Part shown: in pieces, positions 14,587 through 29,220 of the stretch | Layout of the letters: each line of letters starts with the position of its first letter | Position numbering within the stretch: the first letter of the stretch is position 1 | NCBI GenBank assembly: GCA_964035545.1 | Contig: CAXIUT010000097.1 | Location: forward strand, 496,001 to 560,000 | Length of the DNA: 64,000 nt | Source: Bugula neritina | Lineage: Eukaryota; Bryozoa; Gymnolaemata; Cheilostomatida; Bugulidae | Reading direction: 5' to 3' | The notes under the pieces: generated by a model | What the model saw: only the letters and a program-made list of their open reading frames with translations | The model's database searches: none | Told to the model about the DNA's origin: nothing | Position numbers and translations under genes: made by a program

Positions 14587-16751
14587 TGAAATACACTGCA
14601 ACACACTACAACATACTGCAACATGCTAAAAGCTGCAACTTACTGAAATACACTGCTACATACTGAAATATACTGCAACACACAGCAACATACTGCAACA
14701 TACTAAAATACACTGTAACATATTGGAATACACTGCAACACATTGAAATATACTGCAAAATACTGAAATACACTGCTACATACTGAAATATTTTGCAACA
14801 CACTGCAACATACTGCAAGATACTAAAGTATACTGCAACATACTGAAATACACCGCAGAATACTTAAATACACTGTAACATACTGAAATATAATGCAAAA
14901 TACTGAAATACATTGCTACATACTGAAATATACTGCAACACACTGCGACATACTGCAACATACTAAAATACACTGTAACATATTGAAATACACTGCAACA
15001 CATTGAAATGTACTGCAATGTACCGAAATATATGGTAAACTACTGAAATATACTGTCACACATTTAAAAATACTGCAACATACTGAAATATACTGCGACA
15101 CATTGCAATATACTGTAACGTACTGAAATATGCTGTAGCACATTGAAATACACTGCAACTCACTGAAATATACTGCAACATACTGAAATACACTGTAACA
15201 TATTGAAATATACTGCAACATACTGAAATACACTGTAACATACTGCAAGATAGTGAAATACACTGTAACATACTGAAATACACCGCAAAATACTACAACA
15301 TATTGAAATGCACTGTAACATATTGAAATACACTGCAACACATTGAAATATACTGCAACATACCTAATTATACGGTAATATACCAAAATATACTGTAACA
15401 CATCGAAAAATACTGCAACATACTGAAATACACTGCAACACACCGAAAAACTTTGAAAATACTGTAACACACTGAAATATACTGCAAAATACTGAAATAT
15501 ACTGCAAAATACTGAAATACACTGCTACATACTGAAATATACTGCAACACACCGCAACATACTGCAACATACTAAAGTATACTGCAACATACTGAAATAC
15601 ACTGCAACATACTAAAACACACTGTAACATATTGGAATACACTGCAACACATTGAAATATACTGCAAAATACTGAAATACACTGCTACATACTGAAATAT
15701 ACTGCGACACACCGCAACATACCGCAACGTACTAAAATACACTGTAACATATTGAAATAGACTGCAACACATTGAAATATACTGCAAAATACTGAAATAC
15801 ACTGCTACATACTGAAATATACTGCAACACACTGCAACATACTGCAACATACTAAAATATACTGCAACATACTGAAATACACTGCAGAATACTGAAATAC
15901 ACTGTAACATACTGAAATATACTGCAAAATACTGAAATACACTGCTACATACTGAAATATACTGCAACACACTGCGACATACTGCCACATACTAAAATAC
16001 ACTGTAACATATTGAAATACACTGCAACACATTGAAATATACTGCAATGTACCGAAATATATGGTAAACTACTGAATTATACTGTCACACATTGAAAAAC
16101 ACTGCAACATACTGAAATATACTGCGACACATTGCAATATACTGTAACATACTGAAATATGCTGTATCACACTGAAATACACTGCAACTCACTGAAATAT
16201 ACTGCAACATACTGAAATACACTGTAACATATTGAAATATACTGCAACATACTGAAATACAGTGCTACATACTGAAAAATACTGCAACATACTGCAACAT
16301 AGTGAAATACACTGCAACATACTGCAAGATAGTGAAATACACTGTAACATACTGAAATACACCGCAAAATACTACAACATATTGAAATGCACTGTAACAT
16401 ATTGAAATACACTGCAACACATTGAAATATACTGCAACATACCTAATTATATGGTAATATACCAAAATATACTGTAACACATCGAAAAATACTTCAACAT
16501 ACTGAAATACACTGCAACACACCGAAAAACACTGAAAATACTGTAACACACTGAAATATACTGCAAAATACTGAAATATACTGCAAAATACTGAAATACA
16601 CTGCTACATACTGAAATATATTGCAACACACCGCAACATACTGCAACATACTAAAGTATACTGCAACATACTGAAAGACACTGCAAAATACTAAAATACA
16701 CCATAACATACTGAAATATACTGCAACATACTGAAATACACTGCTATATAC
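14587..16751. repeat. Copy 3 of the 9.9-kb higher-order repeat, shortest form (2,165 bp)
   Basis: Positions 14,587 to about 15,240 match 9,876-10,529 (offset 4,711). From about 15,241 to 16,751 the match is to about 13,076-14,586 (offset 2,165). It is thus copy 2 with a further 2,546-bp internal deletion. It shares with copy 2 private variants such as the aaagacactgc unit (14,510 and 16,675) and the gaaaaatactgcaacat unit after cagtgctacat. This argues that copy 3 arose from copy 2 and not directly from copy 1. Confidence 0.85.
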
Positions 16752-19700
16752 TGAAATACACTGCAACACACTACAACATACTGCAACATGCTAAAAGCTG
16801 CAACTTACTGAAATACACTGCTACATACTGAAATATACTGCAACACACAGCAACATACTGCAACATACTAAAATACACTGTAACATATTGGAATACACTG
16901 CAACACATTGAAATATACTGCAAAATACTGAAATACACTGCTACATACTGAAATATTTTGCAACACACTGCAACATACTGCAAGATACTAAAGTATACTG
17001 CAACATACTGAAATACACTGCAGAATACTTAAATACACTGTAACATACTGAAATATAATGCAAAATACTGAAATACATTGCTACATACTGAAATATACTG
17101 CAACACACTGCGACATACTGCAACATACTAAAATACACTGTAACATATTGAAATACACTGCAACACATTGAAATGTACTGTAATGTACCGAAATATATGG
17201 TAAACTACTGAAATATACTGTCACACATTTAAAAATACTGCAACATACTGAAATATACTGCGACACATTGCAATATACTGTAACGTACTGAAATATGCTG
17301 TAGCACATTGAAATACACTGCAACTCACTGAAATATACTGCAACATACTGAAATACACTGTAACATATTGAAATATACTGCAACATACTGAAATACACTG
17401 TAACATACTGAAAAACACTGCAACATACTACAACATATTGAAATACACTGCAACACATTGAAATATACTGCAAAATACCTAAATATACGGTGATATACCA
17501 AAATAAACTGTAACACATTTAAAAATACTGCAACATACTGAAATACACTGCAACACTCTGAAATACACTGCAAAATACTGTAACACACTGAAATATACTG
17601 CAACACACTGCAACATACTGCAACATACTAGAATACACTGTAACATATTGAAATATACTGCAACACATTGAAATATACTGCAAAATACTGAAATACACTG
17701 CTACATACCGAAATATACTGCGACACACCGCAACATACCGCAACGTACTAAAATACACTGTAACATATTGAAATAGACTGCAACACATTGAAATATACTG
17801 CAAAATACTGAAATACACTGCTACATACTGAAATACACTGCAACACACTGCAACATACTGCAACATACTAAAATATACTGCAACATACTGAAATACACTG
17901 CAGAATACTGAAATACACTGTAACATACTGAAATATACTGCAAAATACTGAAATACACTGCTACATACTGAAATATACTGCAACACACTGCGACATACTG
18001 CAACATACTAAAATACACTGTAACATATTGAAATACACTGCAACACATTGAAATATACTGCAATGTACCGAAATATATGGTAAACTACTGAAATATACTG
18101 TCACACATTGAAAAACACTGCAACATACTGAAATATACTGCGACACATTGCAATATACTGTAACATACTGAAATATGCTGTATCACACTGAAATACACTG
18201 CAACTCACTGAAATATACTGCAACATACTGAAATACACTGTAACATATTGAAATATACTGCAACATACTGAAATACAGTGCTACATACTGAAATATACTG
18301 CAACATACTGCAACATAGTGAAATACACTGCAACATACTGCAAGATAGTGAAATACACTGTAACATACTGAAATACACCGCAAAATACTACAACATATTG
18401 AAATGCACTGTAACATATTGAAATACACTGCAACACATTGAAATATACTGCAACATACCTAATTATACGGTAATATACCAAAATATACTGTAACACATCG
18501 AAAAATACTGCAACATACTGAAATACACTGCAACACACCGAAAAACACTGAAAATACTGTAACACACTGAAATATACTGCAAAATACTGAAATATACTGC
18601 AAAATACTGAAATACACTGCTACATACTGAAATATACTGCAACACACCGCAACATACTGCAACATACTAAAGTATACTGCAACATACTGAAATACACTGC
18701 AAAATACTAAAATACACTATAACATACTGAAATATACTGCAACATACTGAAATACACTGCTATATACTGAAATACACTGCAACACACTACAACATACTGC
18801 AACATGCTAAAAGCTGCAACTTACTGAAATACACTGCTACATACTGAAATATACTGCAACACACTGCGACATACTGCAACATACTAAAATACACTGTAAC
18901 ATATTGAAATACACTGCAACACATTGAAATATACTGCAATGTACCGAAATATATGGTAAACTACTGAAATATACTGTCACACATTTAAGAATACTGCAAC
19001 ATACTGAAATATACAGCGACACATTGCAATATACTGTAACGTACTGAAATATGCTGTAGCACATTGAAATACACTGCAACTCACTGAAATATACTGCAAC
19101 ATACTGAAATACACTGTAACATATTGAAATATACTGCAACATACTGAAATACACTGTAACATACTGAAAAACACTGCAACATACTACAACATATTGAAAT
19201 ACACTGCAACACATTGAAATATACTGCAAAATACCTAAATATACGGTGATATACCAAAATAAACTGTAACACATTTAAAAATACTGCAACACACTGAAAT
19301 ACACTGCAACACTCTGAAATACACTGCAAAATACTGTAACACACTGAAATATACTGCAACACACTGCAACATACTGCAACATACTAGAATACACTGTAAC
19401 ATATTGAAATATACTGCAACATACTGAAATACACTGCTATATACTGAAATATACTGCAACACACTACAATATACTGCAACATGCTAAAATATACTGCAAC
19501 ATACTGAAATACCCTGCAAAATACTGAAATACACTGTAACATACTGAAGTATACTGCAACATACTGAAATACACTGCTACATACTGAAATATACTGCAAC
19601 ACACTGCGACATACTGCAACATACTAAAATACACTGTAACATATTGAAATACACTGCAACACATTCAAATATACTGCAATGTACCGAAATATATGGTAAA

Positions 19701-21842
19701 CTACTGAAATATACTGTCACACATTGAAAAACACTGCAAAATACTGAAATATACTGCGACACATTGCAATATACTGTAACATACTGAAATATGCTGTATC
19801 ACACTGAAATACACTGCAACTCACTGAAATATACTGCAACATACTGAAAAACACTGTAACATATTGAAATATACTGCAACATATTGAAATACAGTGCTAC
19901 ATACTGAAATATACTGCAACATACTGCAACATAGTGAAATACACTGCAACATACTGCAAGATAGTGAAACACACTGTAACATACTGAAATACACCGCAAA
20001 ATACTACAACATATTGAAATGCACTGTAACATATTGAGATACACTGCAACAGATTGAAATATACTGCAACATACCTAATTATACGGTAATATACCAAAAT
20101 ATACTGTAACACATCGAAAAATACTGCAACATACTGAAATACACTGCAACACACCGAAAAACACTGAAAATACTGTAACACACTGAAATATACTGCAAAA
20201 TACTGAAATATACTGCAAAATACTGAAATACACTGCTACATACTAAAATACACTGCAACATACTGAAATACACTGCTACATACTGAAATTTACTGCGACA
20301 CACAGCAACATACTGCAACATACTAAAATGCACTGTAACATATTGGAATACACTGCAACACATTGAAATATACTGCAAAATACTGAAATACACTGCTACA
20401 TACTGAAATTTACTGCGACACACTGCAACATACTGCAACATACTAAAATGCACTGTAACATAGTGAAATAGACTGCAACACATTGAAATATACTGCAAAA
20501 TACTGAAATACACTGCTATATACTGAAATACACTGCAACACACTACAACATACTGCAACATGCTGAAATATACTGCAACATACTGAAATACACTGCAAAA
20601 TACTGAAATACACTGTAACATACTGAAGTATACTGCAACACACTGAAATACACTGCTACATACTGAATGATACTGCAACACACAGCAACATACTGCAACA
20701 TACTAAAACACACTGTAACATATTGGAATACACTGCAACACATTGAAATATACTGCAAAATACTGAAATACACTGCTACATACTGAAATATACTGCGACA
20801 CACCGCAACATACCGCAACGTACTAAAATACACTGTAACATATTGAAATAGACTGCAACACATTGAAATATACTGCAAAATACTGAAATACACTGCTACA
20901 TACTGAAATATACTGCAACACACTGCAACATACTGCAACATACTGAAATATACTGCAACATACTGAAATACACTGCAGAATACTGAAATACACTGTAACA
21001 TACTGAAATATACTGCAAAATACTGAAATACACTGCTACATACTGAAATATACTGCAACACACTGCGACATACTGCCACATACTAAAATACACTGTAACA
21101 TATTGAAATACACTGCAACACATTGAAATATACTGCAATGTACCGAAATATATGGTAAACTACTGAAATATACTGTCACACATTGAAAAACACTGCAACA
21201 TACTGAAATATACTGCGACACATTGCAATATACTGTAACATACTGAAATATGCTGTATCACACTGAAATACACTGCAACTCACTGAAATATACTGCAACA
21301 TACTGAAATACACTGTAACATATTGAAATATACTGCAACATACTGAAATACAGTGCTACATACTGAAAAATACTGCAACATACTGCAACATAGTGAAATA
21401 CACTGCAACATACTGCAAGATAGTGAAATACACTGTAACATACTGAAATACACCGCAAAATACTACAACATATTGAAATGCACTGTAACATATTGAAATA
21501 CACTGCAACACATTGAAATATACTGCAACATACCTAATTATACGGTAATATACCAAAATATACTGTAACACATCGAAAAATACTGCAACATACTGAAATA
21601 CACTGCAACACACCGAAAAACACTGAAAATACTGTAACACACTGAAATATACTGCAAAATACTGAAATATACTGCAAAATACTGAAATACACTGCTACAT
21701 ACTGAAATATATTGCAACACACCGCAACATACTGCAACATACTAAAGTATACTGCAACATACTGAAAGACACTGCAAAATACTAAAATACACTATAACAT
21801 ACTGAAATATACTGCAACATACTGAAATACACTGCTATATAC
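16752..21842. repeat. Copy 4 of the 9.9-kb higher-order repeat, internally deleted (5,091 bp)
   Basis: Positions 16,752 to about 20,240 match 1 to about 3,490 at offset 16,751. From about 20,250 to 21,842 they match about 8,283-9,875 at offset 11,967. This is an internal deletion of 4,784 bp relative to copy 1, with a breakpoint different from that of copy 2. The tail shares with copy 1 the variant tactgaatgatactgc (about 8,697 and 20,664). Confidence 0.85.
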
Positions 21843-23389
21843 TGAAATACACTGCAACACACTACAACATACTGCAACATGCTAAAAGCTGCAACTTACT
21901 GAAATACACTGCTACATACTGAAATATACTGCAACACGCAGCAACATACTGCAACATACTAAAATACACTGTAACATATTGGAATACACTGCAACACATT
22001 GAAATATACTGCAAAATACTGAAATACACTGCTACATACTGAAATATTTTGCAACACACTGCAACATACTGCAACATACTAAAGTATACTGCAACATACT
22101 GAAATACACTGCAGAATAGTGAAATACACTGTAACATACTGAAATATAATGCAAAATACTGAAATACATTGCTACATACTGAAATATACTGCAACACACT
22201 GCGACATACTGCAACATACTAAAATACACTGTAACATATTGAAATACACTGCAACACATTGAAATATACTGCAATGTACCGAAATATATGGTAAACTACT
22301 GAAATATACTGTCACACATTTAAAAATACTGCAACATACTGAAATATACTGCGACACATTGCAATATACTGTAACGTACTGAAATATGCTGTAGCACATT
22401 GAAATACACTGCAACTCACTGAAATATACTGTAACATACTGAAATACACTGTAACATATTGAAATATACTGCAACATACTGAAATACACTGTAACATACT
22501 GAAAAACACTGCAACATACTACAACATATTGAAATACACTGCAACACATTGAAATATACTGCAAAATACCTAAATATACGGTGATATACCAAAATAAACT
22601 GTAACACATTTAAAAATACTGCAACATACTGAAATACACTGCAACACTCTGAAATACACTGCAAAATACTGTAACACACTGAAATGTACTGCAACACACT
22701 GCAACATACTGCAACATACTAGAATACACTGTAACATATTGAAATATACTGCAACACATTGAAATATACTGCAAAATACTGAAATACACTGCTACATACT
22801 GAAATATACTGCGACACTCCGCAACATACCGCAACGTACTAAAATACACTGTAACATATTGAAATAGACTGCAACACATTGAAATATACTGCAAAATACT
22901 GAAATACACTGCTACATACTGAAATATACTGCAACACACTGCAACATACTGCAACATACTAAAATATACTGCAACATACTGAAATACACCGCAGAATACT
23001 GAAATACACTGTAACATACTGAAATATACTGCAAAATACTGAAATACACTGCTACATACTGAAATATACTGCAACACACTGCGACATACTGCAACTTACT
23101 AAAATACACTGTAACATATTGAAATACACTGCAACACATTGAAATATACTGCAATGTACTGAATTACACTGTAACATACTACAACATATTGAAATACACT
23201 GCAACACATTGAAATATACTGCAACATACCTAAATATACGGTGATATACCAAAATAAACTGTAACACACTACAACATACTGCAACATGCTAAAATATACT
23301 GCAACATACTGAAATACACTGCAAAATACTAAAATACACTATAACATACTGAAATATACTGCAACATACTGAAATACACTGCTATATAC
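21843..23389. repeat. Copy 5 of the 9.9-kb repeat: head only, then mosaic
   Basis: Positions 21,843 to about 23,150 match 1-1,308 at offset 21,842. From about 23,155 to 23,266 the units instead resemble 660-770, including a TACC-N9-GGTG-ATA-TACC motif. From about 23,267 to 23,389 they resemble 1,920-2,040. Only the head of the unit is present and the remainder is a patchwork. It carries private variants (gacactccgcaac near 22,813; ctgtaacat for ctgcaacat near 22,430) that recur at +4,302. Confidence 0.75.
22000..23266. repeat. Segment duplicated at 26,302-27,568 (offset 4,302)
   Basis: This segment recurs about 4,302 bp downstream. Shared private variants include gacactccgcaac (about 22,813 and 27,115) and the unit aataccgcag-like caccgcagaat (about 22,987 and 27,289). 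The offset equals 431 ten-bp units minus 8 bases: two 7-bp units, one 9-bp unit and one 1-bp deletion. Homology ends on the left where 26,302 is preceded by ttgaaatata, and on the right near 23,266/27,568. The second copy overlaps the start of the 3,775-bp offset repeat. Confidence 0.75.
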
Positions 23390-23756
23390 TGAAATACACT
23401 GCAACACACTACAACATACTGCAACATGCTAAAAGCTGCCACTTACTGAAATACACTGCTACATACTGAAATATACTGCAACACACAGCAACATACTGCA
23501 ACATACTAAAATACACTGTAACATATTGGAATACACTGCAACACATTGAAATATACTGCAAAATACTGAAATACACTGCTACATACTGAAATATTTTGCA
23601 ACACACTGCAACATACTGCAACATACTAAAGTATACTGCAACATACTGAAATAAACTGCAACATACTGAAATACACTGTAACATATTGAAATATACTGCA
23701 ACATACTGAAATACACTGTAACATACTGAAAAACACTGCAACATACTACAACATAC

Positions 23757-26300
23757 CTAAATATACGGTGATATACCAAAATAAACTGTAACACATTTAA
23801 AAATACTGCAACATACTGAAATACACTGCAACACTCTGAAATACACTGCAAAATACTGTAACACACTGAAATATACTGCAACACACTGCAACATACTGCA
23901 ACATACTAGAATACACTGTAACATATTGAAATATACTGCAACATACTGAAATACACTGCTATATACTGAAATATACTGCAACACACTACAATATACTGCA
24001 ACATGCTATAATATACTGCAACATACTGAAATACCCTGCAAAATACTGAAATACACTGTAACATACTGAAGTATACTGCAACATACTGAAATACACTGCT
24101 ACATACTGAAATATACTGCAACACACAGCAACATACTGCAACATACTAAAATACACTGTAACATATTGGAATACACTGCAACACACTGAAATATACTGCA
24201 AAATACTGAAATACACTGCTACATACTGAAATTTACTGCGACACACTGCAACATACTGCAACATACTAAAATGCACTGTAACATAGTGAAATAGACTGCA
24301 ACACATTGAAATATACTGCAAAATACTGAAATACACTGCTATATACTGAAATACACTGCAACACACTACAACATACTGCAACATGCTAAAATATACTGCA
24401 ACGTACTGAAATACACTGCAAAATACTGAAATACACTGTAACATACTGAAGTATACTGCAACATACTGAAATACACTGCTACATACTGAAATATACTGCA
24501 ACACACAGCAACATACTGCAACATACTAAAATACACTGTAACATATTGGAATACACTGCAACACATTGAAATATACTGCAAAATACTGAAACACACTGCT
24601 ACATACTGAAATATACTGCGACACACCGCAACATACCGCAACGTACTAAAATACACTGTAACATATTGAAATAGACTGCAACACATTGAAATATACTGCA
24701 ATGTACCGAAATATATGGTAAACTACTGAAATATACTGTCAAACATTGAAAAACACTGCAACATACTGAAATATACTGCGACACATTGCAATATACTGTA
24801 ACATACTGAAATATGCTGTATCACACTGAAATACACTGCAACTCACTGAAATATACTGCAACATACTGAAATACACTGTAACATTTTGAAATATACTGCA
24901 ACATACTGAAATACAGTGCTACATACTGAAATATACTGCAACATACTGCAACATAGTGAAATACACTGCAACATACTGCAAGATAGTGAAATACACTGTA
25001 ACATACTGAAATACACCGCAAAATACTACAACATATTGAAATGCACTGTAACATATTGAAATACACTGCAACACATTGAAATATACTGCAACATACCTAA
25101 TTATACGGTAATATACCAAAATATACTGTAACACATCAAAAAATACTGCAACATACTGAAATACACTGCAACACACCGAAAAACACTGAAAATACTGTAA
25201 CACGCTGAAATATACTGCAAAATACTGAAATATACTGCAAAATACTGAAATACACTGCTACATACTGAAATATACTGCAACACACCGCAACATACTGCAA
25301 CATACTAAAGTATACTGCAACATACTGAAATACACTGCAAAATACTAAAATACACTATAACATACTGAAATATACTGCAACATACTGAAATACACTGCTA
25401 TATACTGAAATACACTGCAACACACTACAACATACTGCAACATGCTAAAAGCTGCAACTTACTGAAATACACTGCTACATACTGAAATATACTGCAACAC
25501 ACAGCAACATACTGCAACATACTAAAATACACTGTAACATATTGGAATACACTGCAACACATTGAAATATACTGCAAATACTGAAATACACTGCTACATA
25601 CTGAAATATTTTGCAACACACTGCAACATACTGCAACATACTAAAGTATACTGCAACATACTGAAATACACTGCAGAATACTGAAATACACTGTAACATA
25701 CTGAAATATAATGCAAAATACTGAAATACATTGCTACATACTGAAATATACTGCAACACACTGCGACATACTGCAACATACTAAAATACACTGTAACATA
25801 TTGAAATACACTGCAACACATTGAAATATACTGCAATGTACCGAAATATATGGTAAACTACTGAAATATACTGTCACACATTCAAAAATACTGCAACATA
25901 CTGAAATATACTGCGACACATTGCAATATACTGTAACGTACTGAAATATGCTGTAGCACATTGAAATACACTGCAACTCACTGAAATATACTGCAACATA
26001 CTGAAATACACTGTAACATATTGAAATATACTGCAACATACTGAAATACACTGTAACATACTGAAAAACACTGCAACATACTACAACATATTGGAATACA
26101 CTGCAACACATTGAAATATACTGCAAAATACCTAAATATACGGTGATATACCAAAATAAACTGTAACACATTTAAAAATACTGCAACACACTGAAATACA
26201 CTGCAACACTCTGAAATACACTGCAAAATACTGTAACACACTGAAATATACTGCAACACACTGCAACATACTGCAACATACTAGAATACACTGTAACATA
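23757..26300. repeat. Segment duplicated at 27,532-30,075 (offset 3,775)
   Basis: From about 23,757 to 26,300 the sequence recurs at +3,775. Shared features include TACC-N9-GGTA at 24,704/28,479 and the 7-bp marker at 25,446/29,221. The 1-bp deletion in ctgcaaatactg is also shared (about 25,574/29,349). The same segment is related at larger offsets to the 31.0-kb and later subunits. It appears to be the precursor of the 3.9-kb subunits inside the 12,682-bp repeat. Confidence 0.78.
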
Positions 26301-29220
26301 TTGAAATATACTGCAAAATACTGAAATACACTGCTACATACTGAAATATTTTGCAACACACTGCAACATACTGCAACATACTAAAGTATACTGCAACATA
26401 CTGAAATACACTGCAGAATACTGAAATACACTGTAACATACTGAAATATAATGCAAAATACTGAAATACATTGCTACATACTGAAATATACTGCAACACA
26501 CTGCGACATACTGCAACATACTAAAATACACTGTAACATATTGAAATACACTGCAACACATTGAAATATACTGCAATGTACCGAAATATATGGTAAACTA
26601 CTGAAATATACTGTCACACATTTAAAAATACTGCAACATACTGAAATATACTGCGACACATTGCAATATACTGTAACGTACTGAAATATGCTGTAGCACA
26701 TTGAAATACACTGCAACTCACTGAAATATACTGTAACATACTGAAATACACTGTAACATATTGAAATATACTGCAACATACTGAAATACACTGTAACATA
26801 CTGAAAAACACTGCAACATACTACAACATATTGAAATACACTGCAACACATTGAAATATACTGCAAAATACCTAAATATACGGTGATATACCAAAATAAA
26901 CTGTAACACATTTAAAAATACTGCAACATACTGAAATACACTGCAACACTCTGAAATACACTGCAAAATACTGTAACACACTGAAATGTACTGCAACACA
27001 CTGCAACATACTGCAACATACTAGAATACACTGTAACATATTGAAATATACTGCAACACATTGAAATATACTGCAAAATACTGAAATACACTGCTACATA
27101 CTGAAATATACTGCGACACTCCGCAACATACCGCAACGTACTAAAATACACTGTAACATATTGAAATAGACTGCAACACATTGAAATATACTGCAAAATA
27201 CTGAAATACACTGCTACATACTGAAATATACTGCAACACACTGCAACATACTGCAACATACTAAAATATACTGCAACATACTGAAATACACCGCAGAATA
27301 CTGAAATACACTGTAACATACTGAAATATACTGCAAAATACTGAAATACACTGCTACATACTGAAATATACTGCAACACACTGCGACATACTGCAACATA
27401 CTAAAATACACTGTAACATATTGAAATACACTGCAACACATTGAAATATACTGCAATGTACTGAAATACACTGTAACATACTACAACATATTGAAATACA
27501 CTGCAACACATTGAAATATGCTGCAACATACCTAAATATACGGTGATATACCAAAATAAACTGTAACACATTTAAAAATACTGCAACATACTGAAATACA
27601 CTGCAACACTCTGAAATACACTGCAAAATACTGTAACACACTGAAATATACTGCAACACACTGCAACATACTGCAACATACTAGAATACACTGTAACATA
27701 TTGAAATATACTGCAACATACTGAAATACACTGCTATATACTGAAATATACTGCAACACACTACAATATACTGCAACATGCTATAATATACTGCAACATA
27801 CTGAAATACCCTGCAAAATACTGAAATACACTGTAACATACTGAAGTATACTGCAACATACTGAAATACACTGCTACATACTGAAATATACTGCAACACA
27901 CAGCAACATACTGCAACATACTAAAATACACTGTAACATATTGGAATACACTGCAACACACTGAAATATACTGCAAAATACTGAAATACACTGCTACATA
28001 CTGAAATTTACTGCGACACACTGCAACATACTGCAACATACTAAAATGCACTGTAACATAGTGAAATAGACTGCAACACATTGAAATATACTGCAAAATA
28101 CTGAAATACACTGCTATATACTGAAATACACTGCAACACACTACAACATACTGCAACATGCTAAAATATACTGCAACGTACTGAAATACACTGCAAAATA
28201 CTGAAATACACTGTAACATACTGAAGTATACTGCAACATACTGAAATACACTGCTACATACTGAAATATACTGCAACACACAGCAACATACTGCAACATA
28301 CTAAAATACACTGTAACATATTGGAATACACTGCAACACATTGAAATATACTGCAAAATACTGAAACACACTGCTACATACTGAAATATACTGCGACACA
28401 CCGCAACATACAGCAACGTACTAAAATACACTGTAACATATTGAAATAGACTGCAACACATTGAAATATACTGCAATGTACCGAAATATATGGTAAACTA
28501 CTGAAATATACTGTCACACATTGAAAAACACTGCAACATACTGAAATATACTGCGACACATTGCAATATACTGTAACATACTGAAATATGCTGTATCACA
28601 CTGAAATACACTGCAACTCACTGAAATATACTGCAACATACTGAAATACACTGTAACATTTTGAAATATACTGCAACATACTGAAATACAGTGCTACATA
28701 CTGAACTATACTGCAACATACTGCAACATAGTGAAATACACTGCAACATACTGCAAGATAGTGAAATACACTGTAACATACTGAAATACACCGCAAAATA
28801 CTACAACATATTGAAATGCACTGTAACATATTGAAATACACTGCAACACATTGAAATATACTGCAACATACCTAATTATACGGTAATATACCAAAATATA
28901 CTGTAACACATCAAAAAATACTGCAACATACTGAAATACACTGCAACACACCGAAAAACACTGAAAATACTGTAACACACTGAAATATACTGCAAAATAC
29001 TGAAATATACTGCAAAATACTGAAATACACTGCTACATACTGAAATATACTGCAACACACCGCAACATACTGCAACATACTAAAGTATACTGCAACATAC
29101 TGAAATACACTGCAAAATACTAAAATACACTATAACATACTGAAATATACTGCAACATACTGAAATACACTGCTATATACTGAAATACACTGCAACACAC
29201 TACAACATACTGCAACATGC

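Noticed and set aside
14002-14604. Longest minus-strand open frame (200 codons), with similar ones at 20,079-20,681 and elsewhere
   Set aside because: The frames are low-complexity, 10-residue periodic, overlap in several frames at once, often begin with GTG or TTG, and recur wherever the DNA unit recurs. They follow from the lack of stop codons in the minus-strand unit. Nothing resembles a known domain.
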